From Setoptus koraiensis (taxonomy: Eukaryota; Arthropoda), in the NCBI GenBank assembly GCA_048013815.1, contig CM106586.1:21638001-21702000 (forward strand): a DNA stretch of 64,000 nt, read 5' to 3'. Numbering within the stretch: position 1 is the first letter of the stretch; the number at the start of each line of letters is the position of its first letter. Positions 11,201-22,807 of the stretch are shown here, piece by piece. A model generated the notes under the pieces. The model was not told where the DNA came from. It made no database searches and saw only the letters and a program-made list of their open reading frames with translations. The position numbers and the translations under genes were made by a program.

Positions 11201-13989
11201 GGCCGACCTCCGCTGCGTTCCCTAGACCCGTGCTCCGCGCATCACGGACGACCGGCTCCCTGACGCGGAGGGCGGTCTCGAGAACGACTCGGCCGCTCGT
11301 TCGACTCCGCGTCCCCGACCCACCCGTCCATACGTGTAATCGAGAAGCGATCTGAGCCGAACGTGCCGTGATAGCCGTGGCTCAGAGCACGACGACCACG
11401 CTCAAACTATGATCCCCCGCCCTCCGCTATCTGATCAGGCTACTCACACGCTCTGGGATGTATCGCACCGCCCACTTGACTGACAAAGCCACCGGTGCCC
11501 CGGACGCACGGACCGCGTGCTGCCGAGGGCTTCCACTGGCAGTCCGTCCCGATCATCTGTAAAATAATCACAACGGTCGCATCTGTACGGCCGTTTCCTG
11601 TGCTACTCGATAATATCATGCTCCTCATCTAGCACAGTCGCTCGTAACTTGCGAAATGTAATCGCGCGACGCGGTGTTCCGTAGTGGTCTTCGCCCAACG
11701 CTAAGGATAACACCTTGACGACCACTGACTCTGTGGAGTCGTACACCGAGAGATGTGATCTCCATGGGGCGGCCCCCGGAGTCTAAGACAGAGCCGTAGC
11801 AAACCACGGCGGCGCCCCGCCCGCTCCAGCGTCGCGACTCGTCAAATGCGCATTGAGTAGGTTTGTTGGGGCAGCGAGTTGGGTTGAACGGGCTACGAGA
11901 GACGATAAAAACCAACCCGTACGACACCTTCCACGCGGCGCTTGACCTCACCCAGAGGACAATAATACTGCTCCCCCTCGGCTGACCCGCACCTCCAGCA
12001 CACTGCCACTCAACAGGAAGCCGACGGCGTCGAGACATTGCCGTACCCGAGCGTGCCACCGACAGCGACGCGAGGCAACAGTCACGGAAAAGCGAATCCC
12101 AATTGGCATCGTTCCAGCGACGGGCGCGACACCTCGCGTACCGCCGGCTCTTCGCCACTGGAACTCCTAAACGCCTCTTACTACCACTCCTGAGACCGGT
12201 CAGGTGTGGAGCTCCTCAATCTCGACTTAATACTACTAGGCTCCACGCGCCTGTTGGAGTTATGGAAAAGCCGACGCCCCCCGACCGCGCGTCAGCCCGC
12301 ATCCTCCTTCTGCGCACTCCCCTTGGCTCCGCAAGTCCCTCTGCTATGCGTCCATAGACATACCGGACGTACTATATCTGAAAAACGCTGCGCATTCGTA
12401 CAACGGAGTAGCAACGCGCGGCCGAACGACGCTGCCTGAGCTCGGTCGAGGCGACTCTCGGGCGCCCTATCCATCGCGTGACCGCGCGACGAGCCAGTCC
12501 TTAACGCACGCGGAATACTCCACCGGCTCATCTGTACTGACAATCCGGTTCCCGGTTCAGCTCCGCGAACATTCCTGACACTTCGCTATTCGTCCCCGCC
12601 GTCCGCGCTATCCTCTCCGACCGAGTCTTCCATCGAGTCCTCCAAGCAACCAGCGCGGTTACGAGAAGCAAGACTAGTTGAGGACGTCCCGCTCACGCCG
12701 CAAGGAAGACTACGAGTCGCGCGCCGACTGACTCGCCAGCGCCCGAACGACGCCAGTCAAGCCAGCCGCGGTGCAAACGACATTCAACACGCCGCACGAT
12801 AGCGCGCCAGCAAGCGGCTGCAACACGCTAGCCGCCGCACGCACGCTGCCCAGCCGCTAGACGCCACATATCCTCGACGCCCAGGACGGAATCTGCAGTC
12901 CACCCACAACACCAGTCAAGCCCGACGGCGTCTAACCGCTCTAAGTGAGCACTGGCAAGCACTCAGCGCCGCTCCTTCCGACCGAGCCCCAGCCCGGCCC
13001 TCCCTCTCGTGCCTCCCCCCTCGTCGGTCTCCTGTCCGACCGCCTCCGATTCACGAAGGCTAGCCCTCTGGGACCGCAGAGAAGCCCCCTTAGCCGTGGC
13101 TTAACGAAACTGCTGCTACCCGTACAAGTCCACGAAGTAGCGCCCCAGAAGCCGGCGCCGCCATTTCTCAGCTCGGCTGATTGTCCGCTCCGCTGCGTGG
13201 CCACCGCTGCCCATGTCACCAACTCCCTCGAAATTTGCTCATAGCCCATCTGTTCGCTTCGCCTAACACCCGCAACGGGCCTAGTTGCTATGCGTCCACC
13301 CATGCGAACCTAGTACGCGGGCGGCTATCTCTGCGCAGACCTCTGCACGGCCTCAAAACCCCTACCTCGCCCGTCTCGCGTGCGGCCGCCGCCCCTGCGC
13401 GCGCACACGCCGAGAGGTGGTCCGCTCGGCGAGCTCACGCGCGATCGTCCGTCTCACCGCAGAGCCCTGCGCGTGGCGCCTGCGCCGCATCCAGACCTTA
13501 ACTGAGTAAGCTCCTCGCTTCTCGACTATGCTTACAGCGACGCTCGCGCCCTCGCAGCTGCGCTACGCACGCATCTCAGGAGAGCTCCGTAGATGAGGAC
13601 CCACGAGCAGCGTAAACGATCGAGCTAAGCTTTACCGCGCGCGATACACGACAGCGTAAACGCACTCTACGTACAACAGTCCTAGGCCTGGTCCAGGACG
13701 GATGCGGGAAATACATGAAGCTCAATCGGCATCAGGTGTAAGGATAGGCGGCACACGGCCAAAGGGAGCCTTCGCTTGCCGCGAGTGCCGACGCCGGAGC
13801 CGCGAGGAGCAGCATAGCGCCGTCTCGCCACCAGCCTTCGCGCGCCGCATGCGCCACGTGCAGGTCCAGCTCTAGCTCGCGAGTCGCTTGCTCGTAGCCA
13901 ATGCGTAACGGCTCAAAAGTCCGGCGTCTCACAGGCCCGCGTGAAGTTACTAATAAGAAACCGTCACAGTAGGGAGCAGCCACACGACG

Positions 13990-14240
13990 TGAACGAGAGT
14001 GGAGGGAGCAAGAGCGAGATCCTAAGGGGGCTAAAAGCCGTTAGGAAAAGGAATAATAGAGAGGTTACGTGACAACGCGAGAAGATACCGTAGATGCCAG
14101 AAAGGAGCAGAAAGAGCTAGGACGTAAGGCATCAAACGAGATGAAGACATGAAGCAACACGGAGGCGCGGCGGCACGAAGGGAAGCAGAAGCGTCCAAGA
14201 ATATAGTGAAAAAGACAGCTCAGGAGAGGTAAGAAACTAC
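13990..14240. repeat. purine-rich patch inside the GC-rich block
   Basis: The + strand is locally enriched in A and G (GGAAAAGG, GAGAGG, AAAGGAGCAGAAAGAG) in irregular order, echoing the tract at 3,691-4,090. No coding signal is seen. Confidence 0.45.
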
Positions 14241-17200
14241 GACCGATTCCGGACCTGAGCAGGCCCGACAAAGACAACGAAGGAACAAGCCGAGAGACGA
14301 AGAGTGGACGAGGGAGGCGGTACAAGGTCGCGAACCCAACGCGTAAACCGCAGGCGTTCGTGAGTCCCGCGAAGCGCGCCTCGCGCTACAGCTACACGAC
14401 CTGACAACGCCACCTAAGACAGCTCCTACCGACCGCCCGCTTCCGCAGCGCCGCGAACGCACTCCAGAACGGCTCGCCAACGGACGTGCACGTCCCCGCC
14501 TACGCGGAATCAAAGCTCGAGGATACAAATAGCCCCCCTGAAACCGCCGCAGAGCCCCGGACGCCCGAGCCCACGCACCCAAGTCACGTTAGACGCACGT
14601 CAGCCTACCCGTCTTCCCCACTATTCGCACCGCGACCTCCCGCTCTCCGGACGCCCCAATAAATAAAACCCTACCGCCATCTCACGCAGGAGCGGAGCTG
14701 CACGCCCACACGTGCGAGCGCAGGAAACGCGGCTGACCCTGACACCGCTCCGTCAGCTTCAACAACACCGCGCAACGCCCTAGCACGACGCGCACGGCTG
14801 CGCTAGACCGCCGAACCCCGGCTCCGTGGCCTCTCAGAATCCCGGCAGGGTGTTCGGCCGCCCGCCCGAAGGCCGTCCTTCTGCACGCCCCCTCTACGAA
14901 TCACGTCCCCCGAAGCCTCCCGACGTAGTCGCCACGACGGTACCGCCAGTTATCAGCATATACCCTACGCCTTCTCCTAGTCCAGGAAAGTCTAGTATTC
15001 CGAGGCCACGTGCACAAACCGGCCCGAGATCGGAGCCGAGGCGCCGTGGCGTTACGACTCACGTGACTCGAACGCTCGTCCGCCACGTCATCAATATGCG
15101 TGAGTCACGCGCAAGGCGGGCGCAGGGCGATTGACGCTGTCGAGTCCTCCCCACACCCGTGTGCAATGGCGTCGCATCAGCGGGCCCACCATACCGCCTC
15201 TAGCACCGAAGCTTGCCCGCGAGAACGCACACTTGAACTGAAGCGCACAATGGCTCCTAGCATGCGCACGTAACGTGCCTTTTCGTCCGCATCCTCCCTA
15301 TCCGCTAGCGATCCCTGTCGCGCAGTCGAACCGTTGCAATACCGAGAGGCGCCCTTAGACTCTCTCCCTGACTGAAAGTCTCCATCTTCTCCATGTATAT
15401 AGAATCAGAGCGGCCACCAAGAACTTCGCCCCGACCAATCAGTTAGAGGGAGGTGGGTGGGTTGAAGAACGCGCCTACGCCATGGAGATGAACGACAGCA
15501 TACCAGCGGCATTGTCGCCCCGTTGCCACGAGAAAGACGCGCACACAGACACACGTCAGACCCTACTAACTCTCACCGCGCGTTACGTCCGTGCACGCAT
15601 ACGCCCTGAAGCACCGCCGATCGAACTTGCACCGCCTCCGACAACGCACCGGCGTTCTCGATCGCGATAGTGAACCCTCAATCGACGAAACGTTTCTCCG
15701 TCAGCACACTGGGGCACACGTACAGAACCGCCACCCCCCCGTCATGTGGGCGCTTAGGCATCACCAGGCGACGCCTACGCCCCGAAATACTGCGACTATC
15801 TGCGATACTACGCTTTTCAGTATCAGGCTACCGTCCCCGAACTGATGTCTTGCTGGTATGCGGACTAGCGAACGTACCGAGACGGCCTGGCGCCGCCGCG
15901 TCGGACCTGTAGTCGAAAGAGAGGGGAATGGGCTCGCATGCGCGGCGGCACAGGTTTTCCGATACTTCCAGCTACGAGACAACGCTCAACTCCTGCTATC
16001 CTAAGGACGCCACCGCCCACAGTTAACGCAGACACCGTGCCCACTGTGGAGGATCAGCGTGGCTTCGACACGCGCGATGCTCGACTCGACTGCGTACGCT
16101 GAGAACGCGCGTGAACCCCTCGTCGAAGCCGCTCAAAGCACTCATTCGAACGAGCTGTAGTATCTAACCATGCGGCCGCTGCCTGTAGCCTAGCTCCCAA
16201 GCTCCGCGCGCATTTCAAAGCGAGCCCTTCTAGAAGGCCAATGCCGAACCCGATTTGGCCGTCTACCGCTTTGTCCTCGCCGCCCTCCTGGCCCCCTTCC
16301 TAGACCTGTCGTCGATGACTGACCGAGTTCTCCTTGTAGTCTCGTATACGAGCAGTGAAGCCGTTCTCGGCCCCTAATCACGAGCGCCGACCCGTGCGAG
16401 TACCACCTGCCACTCGTCCCGACTCCCTCCAACTCGGGCCCCTGTCCTCCCCTCGGCGCCATATCTGGATGATTACACTGGAGCATCTAGCGCCCTATAG
16501 CGGCCTTGACCCTTGTCGACCACCCCTCCTCCAACAGCCGCTACGCCTACCTGTAGCGCAACCGGATCGCCACCGACGTCGGTAATCCGCCGCCCCTGAT
16601 CCCTTTAGCTGTCCAACAAAGAACAAAACGCACCCTACTATAATTGGCCTCCGAGCTTGTACTTAACGGGACCTCATACTATCGCGCCCCTCCTTGCCTA
16701 TGCGGACACGACATATCCAAATACCAGCTTGCCCCGCTGCGGTGTTTAAGCAAGGGTAACGACCTCAGAGCGATCGCCGATCGCGGCAGGTCCCTGCATC
16801 GCTATCGCAGCTTTCCTGACATCACACCTACCTACCGATACTACAGAGCTACTTGATTCCCAGAGCGGAGACGAAAACCGACCAGGGAATTGCTCCGAGC
16901 GAAACGGGGAAAGCTCCAGTCGGCGCGCGTTCATCACCGCATAGCGTACGGAAGTGGCGGCACCGACCGACTTACCCGAGCCTATCTACGCACCCCGGTA
17001 GATCGCCAATGTCCCTACACTCCCTTTAAGCGCCTGCACGAACCGACGTACTGCACGAAGTCCAGAACACACTCTCCTGGCTACAGTAACCGTGCCTAAC
17101 GTGTGCCCGTCTGTTAAAACCATCGACACCGCTCACACGGCCGCGATCAATGGCCCTACTACGATAGCATGTTCTACGCGGCCATGGAACGCCGAGACTC

Positions 17201-18285
17201 CAAGTTCTCAGTGCCCCTACGTCACTCTAATTAATCATCGAGCCCTACAGCTCAGTTCGCTCCGCTAATCTAAACCGCGTGGCTCCTTCACCGGCCCTCC
17301 GCCGCTCATGCTGCGTCGGCGAAGCATGCGGCCGCTGATACCATATGCGTACTGTAGGAGGGGCTGCACGCCCTGACTGAACACGCAGACAAGGCCCACC
17401 CTGGATACAAGTGAGCGACCCGCAACGTCACCGGGACCAAGCGCCAACCACCTACGACAGCGTCGTCTCAGGAGAGAAGAAAACATAAAGAAAGCCAGGG
17501 AGATGAACGTTGAACCATGATCAGCAAACCGTACTATCCAGCCCGACGCTTTTGACGGTAGCGCTCGATCCGTCGAAAAACTAGTTCGTGCAGCATTAAA
17601 ATAACGGCGGGTCTGGCACTCGCCGCCACTGCCTTGCTCGGCTTAATATCAACCCGACGCGACCGCAACGAACCTTGCACCACGCGTCAGTGTCATTCTC
17701 GTAACCCCCTATATTAATCGTCCTCCCCCTTCCCCCGTCCGAACAGGACCCACATCCCTCTGAGAGGTCAGACGCTTATAAACCTTCATCCGGCCTTCGC
17801 GAAATCCGGTTAACCGCACTCAACTGTGCACACAGCGTCGTATGATGCGCCGCCCAACCTACCGCACCGGAAAAAACGATGGACGACGAGCCCGAGATCT
17901 ACGGATTAGCGAAAGACACGGAAGCAACAGTCGTCAAAAGTGGAGGGACAAGAGACTCGATGAGCGCCGCAACCCGCGCCAAGGGGATAGCCGTAGACGC
18001 TATGAAGAACTACACTTAATTTTATGAGGAAGTTGCAACATATACATCTCTGACTATTCGCTAGCTGCTCAGTCAGATTCTGGCCGATTACCGATGTTTA
18101 AGTGAAATTAGGGTTGTACTCATGCAGCGTCGCAAACAATCTAATATTAAGTCTATTATATTGATAAGTAATTGACGATCCTCCAGTTCATGTTGTCATT
18201 TGCTTATTTAGCTAGTCCAATTTCAAATCCTCCCACTCAAGTTTTTCGTCAAGTTGGTTTTGATAAGAATTTCTTTAAGGCGAAT

Positions 18286-18952
18286 ATGAGGGCAATTGAG
18301 AGTTCGATAGTAGCCATAGCTACTCTAATAGCACTTTCCAGAATAGTGGAGAGTGACTATAAGCCATTCAGGGTTGAAGAATGTTTAGGTAAGTTTACAA
18401 AATTCTAATTGTTGCTATGACAAAAAGCATCGCACCTTTATTAAATGTATTCATCATTTTTTTCCATTTCCAGATCACAAAACTAAAGCATTAGCTTTTC
18501 TGAACACAGTATACATATCAGATTGCCCTGGAGGTATGAAAGATGGAAAATGTATTTTGAAAACTGGCAGTTCCAGATCAATCACCATTGAATTCACACC
18601 CAGTAAGTTTGTTCATTTACGTTCGTAGTGATCTCAAATAGAGGCTATGCCATGAATTTTATATTTTTTGTACTGCACTTTTTTCTCAAATTCAGAGACA
18701 GAATTGAAAAGTGTTAAAGTGGCGATCCATGGAAAAAAATTCATGTTAGCGATACCTTTCAACCTAAAACCTGACGAGGCCTGTGGCAACTACGGGCTGA
18801 ACTGTCCTTTGGAACCAAATGTGCCGGTAAAATTTACGCTATCATTACCCATTCTGCAAGAATATCCGAAAATTTACGTAAAAGTTCAGATAAAATTGTC
18901 TAGCAGAGGCAAACAAGTTTCATGCATTCAATTTGATGCTGAGATTCAATAG
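18286..18952 (+). CDS. NPC2-like ML-domain lipid-binding protein
   Basis: Exons 18286-18388, 18474-18602 and 18696-18952 join in frame across two short GT-AG introns (85 and 93 bp, both phase 1) to give about 162 residues. An N-terminal signal peptide (residues 1-24, hydrophobic IVAIATLIAL) precedes the domain. Six cysteines, in the contexts EEC, SDC, GKC, EAC, LNC and VSC, match the three disulphides of the ML (MD-2-related lipid recognition) fold of NPC2 and the mite group 2 allergens. The protein is expected to be secreted or lysosomal and to carry sterols or other lipids. The C-terminal stretch from VPVKFTLSLPILQEYP to KVQIKL is the typical penultimate beta-strand pair. The start is the ATG directly before the signal peptide; an upstream in-frame extension reads through leader DNA. 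It begins only about 270 bp from the GC-rich block. Confidence 0.88.
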
Positions 18953-19013
18953 GAATATAGCTGGGATAAGAAAGACAAAAAAGATAACAAAGACTTTACT
19001 GAAATTCTGTTTC

Positions 19014-19019
19014 TTTATT
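19014..19019 (-). promoter_or_regulatory. polyadenylation signal AATAAA (integrin alpha gene)
   Basis: TTTATT on the + strand reads AATAAA on the minus strand, 96 bp after the integrin stop at 19,115. It lies upstream of the NPC2-like signal, so the two transcripts should overlap at their 3' ends. Confidence 0.5.
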
Positions 19020-19045
19020 TCATTAGTAAACTTATCAAATTAATC

Positions 19046-19051
19046 AATAAA
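19046..19051 (+). promoter_or_regulatory. polyadenylation signal AATAAA (NPC2-like gene)
   Basis: AATAAA lies 94 bp after the NPC2-like stop, and beyond the likely 3' end of the convergent integrin gene. Confidence 0.5.
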
Positions 19052-19114
19052 AGTTCGATTCAACTCTTGTTTAGTAACTCGTTCCTTGTTAACTACATTA
19101 ACAGATTATACAGA

Positions 19115-22100
19115 TTATAAAGCTGTGTCTCCGGGCTGGTATTGATAGTCGTTCCAAACTGACGGAGTTAGGGGCTCTCTATCTACCCCACTCTTAGGGG
19201 GTCGTTTTCTAGCGAAGAAACCAAGCTATAATCAGGAAAGTTTGTGAGTAATAATTTCTAGTTAGAATACAGGTAGAATATCAAACATTAAATTTAGCAT
19301 CGCTTAATCAGTTACTTACCCATCTAAGAAATAGTGCCAGAAGGATGAATAATAAAATACCTGCCAGAATAGAAACAAAAATTACCCAAGATGGGACGAG
19401 ATCTTGAACTCCGAGGCCAGTTGTGTGGATTTGCGTCACAACTGAATAAGTGTAAGGAGGATAAGTTAATGAGCTCACATTGTAGGGTAAAGATTTCACT
19501 TGCGCAACTAGTTTTGAGGATATATCAAACTCCTCCATTGATATATAATTCAGGGTATCTTCATAGAGACGCGATCTTATTTTGATGTGCACAATCTCAT
19601 TGTTCCCCAGATTGAAAACATTACACTCAAATCTTGTGCATTCTGTTGGACCACATGAAAGTAGATTTAGGTTTTGTAGAATTGAATTATCTACAGTTGT
19701 CGTTGTTTGCCTTCTATCTCTTCTGGGAGGGCTTGGAGGGGGCAAATAATTAGAATTGATGAAATTTCCGCGTTGATACTTGAGATTTGACGGGTTTATA
19801 GCATTGTTAGGAGCCGGTTTACACTTTACTTTTTCGCTCGTTAGAGGTTCATCTACCAGGTACAAAAGATAGCGACCATCTTTATTCATTGTAGGCCATA
19901 GAATTGTTAGAGCTATATCGTTTATAGTGCTAGGGCCACGATTTTGAAGCTGATAGATATGATACACTTCCGGGCCTATGTCTGTCTCAACATCCTTATT
20001 GGGGTTGATGTTTTTTGTTGAGTTGTGAACAACAAGCGCTGGCGCCGAGTTACCACTTAATGTGAGATCTACATGAACACGAATAGGGATGCCAATAGCG
20101 ACCTGATTGTCCTCAATATTTCGTTCAGATTCAGCATTAGTACTATTAACATTAGCTACGAATGTGAAGTCAGGTGCCGAAAATACTCCACGGGCGGGCT
20201 CAGTGAGAATTGAAAACTTAATAGCCTCGCCGGCCACTTGGGGGTTACCTAGTTCGCAGGTGAGTATATTCACCCCGGTTTGATCTGGACGGGAGCCATA
20301 ACAGATGGGGTATGCTTGATCTGGCCTCGTTTTGTTGATTGTGATATAGTTGATAGTGTGAGGCATATTTAAGTAAAACATTGATTCGAAGGCATCCTCT
20401 CCATAATTCTTTACATTCACATCGAGAATCAATCGCTCGGCACTTCCTATTGTATATTGATCAAGATTGGGGTTTATGCTCAGCTTCAAATCTGGAACAC
20501 ATATATTATCCGGTCCACAGTTTTTTTGAATTGTTGCCACTTTTGTCAACTTATTGGGCACAACCTTATTCAGAACTGGTCTCAGCTTTGTTTCATCCAT
20601 ATATGTGCGGGGTTCTACTAGATTGTATTCGACATCGATTTGAAGAGGGGTCAGCTTGTCGCGAACATTTCGCATCAAGTAGGCCTTGAATGCCTTGCAT
20701 GTGTTAGAATCTTTCGTAAGCATTTGAGTATATTTGTCCTCATTAACACCCTCGTTGTTCAAGAAAAACAATCGTGGAGTTTCTTTGGTGGCAGAATCTA
20801 ATTTAGTTTTGAATGAGAATTCTAACCTTTGGTCTGTACCATAGCCGTTATACTTGACGCAATACTGTACATTTATGCAAGAAACAGGTGTGCTGTTACT
20901 ATTCAAGATGCACCTTTTATCATCCAGATTGAAGTTTTCCGGCTCAAATCTGAACGATGTTGTCACATTCACAATTGGTCTGGCCTTGAAAAAGAAAACC
21001 CTATCGGAATTGTAATCACCTACAAGTAAATCAGGATAATTGTTGTTATCAAGGTCTAGACCTCCTGACAGAGAGAATCCGAATGCTGCCAGACCTGTTT
21101 CGCCTTTGATGTCCTCCGCGTAAATAACTTGATCGTATTCAGATTTGAGTCCTGATCTACTACCGTAGAAAATGTAGATGGCGCCATGATTGTTTGGACC
21201 GTCATAGGGAGCGCCAACAGCTATATCTTGATATCCATCTTTGTTGAGGTCGCCACAATTAGCTATTGCACTGCCAAATCTGGCCTTGTTCTTGTGTCCA
21301 TCAATGGATCCTTTGATGGTCAATTCGTGTCTCATGCTTTGAGTAGCTATGTAGATCCTCCCTCTTTCGTAGTGAGGCTCTTTATGCGATATGTTATAAA
21401 AGAGAGGAGCACCGATAACCAAGTCATCAAGTCCATCACCATTAACATCAGCAGTTATCACAGTGTATCCAAAGTATGCACCCATCTGTTCTCCTGTAAT
21501 ATTTTGTGATACATTCATTTTAGAATTTGCAATGATCACCTTTCCTAGCAGATTTGCTCCGCGTGGCATGCCTATGGCAACATCATATTCTTGACTAGAG
21601 GAAAAGTGTCCGAGAGTCATTGAATAGCCCAGGTAAGAATCGTCCTCTGATTCTGGGCCGGGGGAATTCGTGGATATTCTTTTATCATTGACTAAATTAT
21701 GACTGTATACTTGTCCTTGCCAAACATGAGCACCCGGAGCGCCAATCATTAGGCGTTGGCCATCCTGGAAGTTTGAATTTGTTTGTTTAGTTGTTCAATG
21801 AATTGTTTACATTATTTATTTCTATTTCATCATATGCAAATAGCATTATTTTGAAGCTAACTAACCTTAGTTATAGCTGACGAGAATCCGGCTTGGCAAT
21901 ATCCTAATCTTTCGTGTCCATATTGGTCTACGAAAAATTGATAGAGAGTTGTGTTAGCGGCAACTACATACTATCGTATCAGTTATGGTGCGATGTGTAA
22001 ACATAGCAAAGAGACCTACCTACTTGTCGACATGGAGAGTATTCAAGAAAACCTGTAAAAGAACCTCTTGAAACCCAGCACGTTCCAACTGGATTCTTTC

Positions 22101-22807
22101 TTTTGAAGTTGACCGACGTGTAAACATATCTTGGTGCACACGCCTAGTGAAGATAGCAGATGTATAGTGAGTGATTTTACGCTTACGGATAAATCAATAT
22201 GAGCCTTTCTTTGGTTAGATGGCACTTGTTAGACACTTACCACAATGAAGCCAGTATCGCCAGAACTTTGAACAGTCGCTCCAAACCATTGATGCGATTT
22301 GTCGTCTGTGTGCTTGGTCTCGTTTCCCAATTGCATGGTTGCCGAGCCAGTTGGATCAAAAGGAATCTGTTGGCATGCTTTAGTGTTGTCAACAGTGCAC
22401 CTATAGACGGCGCCCGGTTTCTCTAGACCAGGTTGATCAGTCTGAGCCTTTGGTGCACCAACAAGCAGCCAACTTGTGCCCCTGTCTTTATGAAGTGCTA
22501 CCGAGTATCCAAAATAGGAGCCAGTTGGACCTCGTTGCACTATGACACTTGCGACATCTACATTGAAAGCGTCGGCGAAGCTCACTAAAGATGAGCTTGT
22601 CTTGAGATTGTGTAAATGATTGTTGTTTAAATTAAGCTTTTGATATAACGTTAGTATGTCGAGATTAAATCTATTATGGCAGTTAGTTAAAAGGAGTACT
22701 ATTGATAATAATATGAGAGATAATATTGATTGACATCGATGCGAATGTTCAAAATAAATCAGCCTCTTTGTGTTGATGGTGTTTTTTCGGTGATGATTGC
22801 TAATCAT
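19115..22807 (-). CDS. integrin alpha subunit, alphaPS2/alphaV-like
   Basis: Five exons join in phase: 22807-22241, 22143-22020, 21927-21866, 21764-19320 and 19225-19115, giving about 1,102 residues. The product pairs with an integrin beta chain for cell-matrix adhesion. A hydrophobic signal segment near residues 29-45 is followed by FG-GAP beta-propeller repeats, with ACAPRYVY and GTCWVSRGSFTGFLEYSPCR in exon 2. Calcium-binding DxDxDGxxD-type loops lie near residues 357, 423 and 488. No inserted I-domain is present. RRDRRQ near residue 930 is a probable furin site splitting heavy and light chains. The transmembrane helix is about residues 1043-1066. The tail reads LGFFARKRPP and ends in DTAL. 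It deviates from the usual GFFKR and resembles the alphaPS2/alphaV tails (RxRPxxxxxERxxL) rather than the laminin-binding class. The start is the only Met before the signal segment, although 28 residues precede the hydrophobic core. Assignment to the alphaPS2 branch is inferred. Confidence 0.92.

Larger units (their letters stand above)
4090..18020. other. 14-kb GC-rich, CpG-rich block without recognisable genes
   Basis: Composition changes abruptly at both ends. Hand counts of 60-base samples give 68% G+C at 6,901 and 60% at 12,901, against 30% at 2,161 in the transporter. CpG is not depleted: 8 CpG in the first sample against about 6.7 expected from its C and G content. Open frames up to about 260 codons occur, as expected when stop codons are rare by composition. 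None contains a domain, hydrophobic pattern or codon periodicity I recognise, and frames on opposite strands overlap freely. I see no tandem repeat, terminal repeat, rRNA-like segment or tRNA. It contains local oddities: a run of 12 A at 4,278-4,289, an A/T-only island near 8,166-8,204 and a purine-rich patch around 13,990-14,230. Candidate explanations are a GC-biased or fast-evolving locus, foreign or contaminant DNA, or unpolished long-read noise assembled next to the purine tract. Confidence 0.8.
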
